Shown here in pieces: positions 24,087 through 25,086 of a stretch of DNA of 25,086 nucleotides. This DNA is from JBEICQ01 sp040383885 (GTDB taxonomy: Bacteria; Bacteroidota; Bacteroidia; UBA4408). A program made the position numbers and the translations under genes. Within the stretch, counting starts at the first letter, position 1, and each line of letters begins with the position of its first letter. The notes beneath the pieces are model-generated. The model had not been told where the DNA came from, searched no databases, and worked only from the letters and a program-made list of their open reading frames with translations. The DNA lies in NCBI GenBank assembly GCA_040383885.1, contig JBEICQ010000021.1:1-25086 (forward strand), in the 5' to 3' direction.

Positions 24087-25086
24087 TTTATCAAACTCTT
24101 TGGTTTCCATTTTATAAACCAATTCAGTAAGGTCAAGTCCGTTTTTCTTATAGAATATTGCTGTACGGGTTTTTACCTTTTTATATTCCGTTGCCTGTTT
24201 ATTTTTAATAACAATAAAACGGGTTATGGTAAAGTTGGATGAAACATTAATTACTTCTTTTGTGACCCCTTCCGAATACTTTTGAACAAGTTCACTTAGG
24301 TACTTTTCCTTTTCAAGGGCTGTCATTTTCTTGCTCAGTTCCAACCTTGCCTTCTCTTCGGCCTCGAGGTCTGCATTGGAAGGTCTGCTTTCAATGGTTG
24401 CGGGAGCTTTAGCCACTTCAACCGGTGTTGTTTTTTTCTTTGCCTCTGCCTCGGCTGCAAGTTTTGCAAATTGCTCCTGCTTTGCTTTTGCCTGCGCCTC
24501 TAACTCTGCTTTCTTTTTTGCTTCAGCATCGGCAATGGCTTTTGCCCTTGCTTCGTCTTCCGCCTTTTTCTTGGCGGCGACCTCTGCAGCTGCTTTCATT
24601 TTAGCTTCTGCCTCGGCTTTAGCCCTGGCCATTTCCTCAGCTTTCTTCTTCGCTTCCTCTTCAGCTTTTAATCTGGCTTGTTCCTGTGCTTTTGCTACAG
24701 CTTCCTCTTCGGCTTTTCGTTTGGCCTCTGCTTCGGCTCTTGCTTTGGCTTCGGCTTCCGCTTTGGCCTTGGCTTCCGCCTCTGCCTTGGCGCGGGCCTC
24801 TGCTTCCTTACGGGCTTTTTCCGCAGCCTCTGCTTTGGCTTTGGCCTCTGCTTCGGCTTTGGCTTTGGCTTCTGCTTCCGCCTTGGCCTTGGCTTCGGCT
24901 TCTGCCTTGGCGCGAGCCTCTGCTTCTTTTCTTGCTTTCTCTTCTGCCTCTGCACGAGCCCTGGCTTCGGCTTCGGCTTTGGCTTTGGCTTCGGCTTCTG
25001 CCTTAGCCGTGGCTTCCGCTTCTGCCTTGGCGCGAGCCTCTGCCTCCGTACGGGCTTTTTCCGCAGCCTCTGCTTTGGCTTTGGCC
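24084..25086 (-). CDS. 3' part of a gene for an Ala/Glu/Lys-rich repetitive helical protein
   Basis: The frame is open from base 25086 (5' end outside the window) to the TAA at 24084-24086, 334 codons. Residues encoded from 25086 to about 24430 are nearly only A, E, K and R in the pattern AEAKAKAEAEA, predicting a long charged single helix or coiled coil like that of TolA. Then comes a linker (PVEVAKAPATIESRPSNADLE) and an 85-residue C-terminal domain (LSELVQKYSEGVTKEVI, TITRFIVIKNKQATEYKKV, TAIFYKKNGLDLTELVY) with strand-like alternation, whose family I do not recognise. Internal Met at 24632 is not the true start, because the repeat continues upstream without a stop. It may span the periplasm or be structural; this is inference. 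Confidence 0.85.
   Translation of the reverse strand, partial: AKAKAEAAEKARTEAEARAKAEAEATAKAEAEAKAKAEAEARARAEAEEKARKEAEARAKAEAEAKAKAEAEAKAKAEAEAKAKAEAAEKARKEAEARAKAEAEAKAKAEAEAKARAEAEAKRKAEEEAVAKAQEQARLKAEEEAKKKAEEMARAKAEAEAKMKAAAEVAAKKKAEDEARAKAIADAEAKKKAELEAQAKAKQEQFAKLAAEAEAKKKTTPVEVAKAPATIESRPSNADLEAEEKARLELSKKMTALEKEKYLSELVQKYSEGVTKEVINVSSNFTITRFIVIKNKQATEYKKVKTRTAIFYKKNGLDLTELVYKMETKEFDK
24721..25080 (-). repeat. Three tandem 120-bp units within the Ala/Glu/Lys-rich gene
   Basis: Units 24721-24840, 24841-24960 and 24961-25080 align without gaps, for example TCTGCCTTGGCGCG at 24781, 24901 and 25021 and a stretch around GGGCTTTTTCCGCAGCCTC at 24813 and 25053. Each encodes 40 residues. 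Inside each unit a shorter 6-base periodicity (GCTTTG, GCTTCG, GCCTTG) encodes the AK/AE dipeptides. A fourth, more diverged unit may occupy 24601-24720. Confidence 0.8.

Noticed and set aside
24695..24955. Minus-strand Lys/Pro/Arg/Gln-rich open frame in another phase
   Set aside because: Same repeat read in a shifted frame; it has no non-repetitive part and no start context.
24686..25006. Plus-strand Leu/Pro/Trp-rich open frame across the repeat
   Set aside because: It is a by-product of the short-period repeat, which lacks stops in several frames. The minus-strand frame continues into a non-repetitive C-terminal domain and is the real gene.

Overview
The window looks like a chromosomal piece of a Bacteroidota genome, probably an environmental Chitinophagales/Sphingobacteriales-type lineage. 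The evidence is several secreted proteins with type IX secretion (T9SS) sorting domains, a SprB-repeat/CHU_C protein coupled to a PorP/SprF-like protein, an Omp28-family lipoprotein, a DUF6029 outer-membrane protein, promoters of the TTTG/TAnnTTTG kind, and starts that mostly lack Shine-Dalgarno sequences. Genes are tightly packed with many short overlaps. No gap exceeds 300 bases, and I see no insertion sequences, phage genes or CRISPR arrays.

Layout. (1) 1-1508, minus strand: a T9SS-exported beta-propeller-like protein overlapping the start of a second secreted protein cut by the window edge. (2) 1629-10164, plus strand: a run of five exported proteins, four with thioredoxin-like signatures. 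Two are large T9SS cargo proteins with an Omp28/thioredoxin-like domain, an Ig-like domain and a jelly-roll-like domain; the second is internally duplicated and has lost one cysteine of each CxxC motif. After a terminator come a TlpA-type thioredoxin, a DUF6029 beta-barrel-like protein and an Omp28-like lipoprotein with CGNC, in a compact operon. (3) 10252-13171: ubiX, a convergent MFS transporter and a two-domain VOC protein. (4) 13266-16670: an oxidase operon with cytochrome c oxidase subunits III and IV, a SCO-like protein with eroded copper ligands and a DUF420 (CtaM-like) protein, with selD appended by a TTG start 1 base after it. (5) 16752-19690: a SprB-repeat T9SS type-B protein overlapping a PorP/SprF-like gene by ATGA. 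(6) 19693-22196, minus strand: subtilase, queD and TPR protein in an overlapping operon with a recognisable promoter. (7) 22418-23938: an orphan-looking membrane histidine kinase. (8) tRNA-Leu(UAG) with a terminator. (9) 24084-25086, minus strand: the 3' part of a gene for a very repetitive Ala/Glu/Lys-rich helical protein with a 120-bp higher-order DNA repeat.

The most distinctive part is the 1.6-10.2 kb block, where secreted surface cargo, a periplasmic thioredoxin, an outer-membrane protein and a lipoprotein all point to thiol-disulfide chemistry, or proteins derived from it, in the envelope and at the cell surface. Their joint function is an inference. The second most notable gene is the SCO-like one, whose copper site appears degraded although it keeps its place in an oxidase operon.
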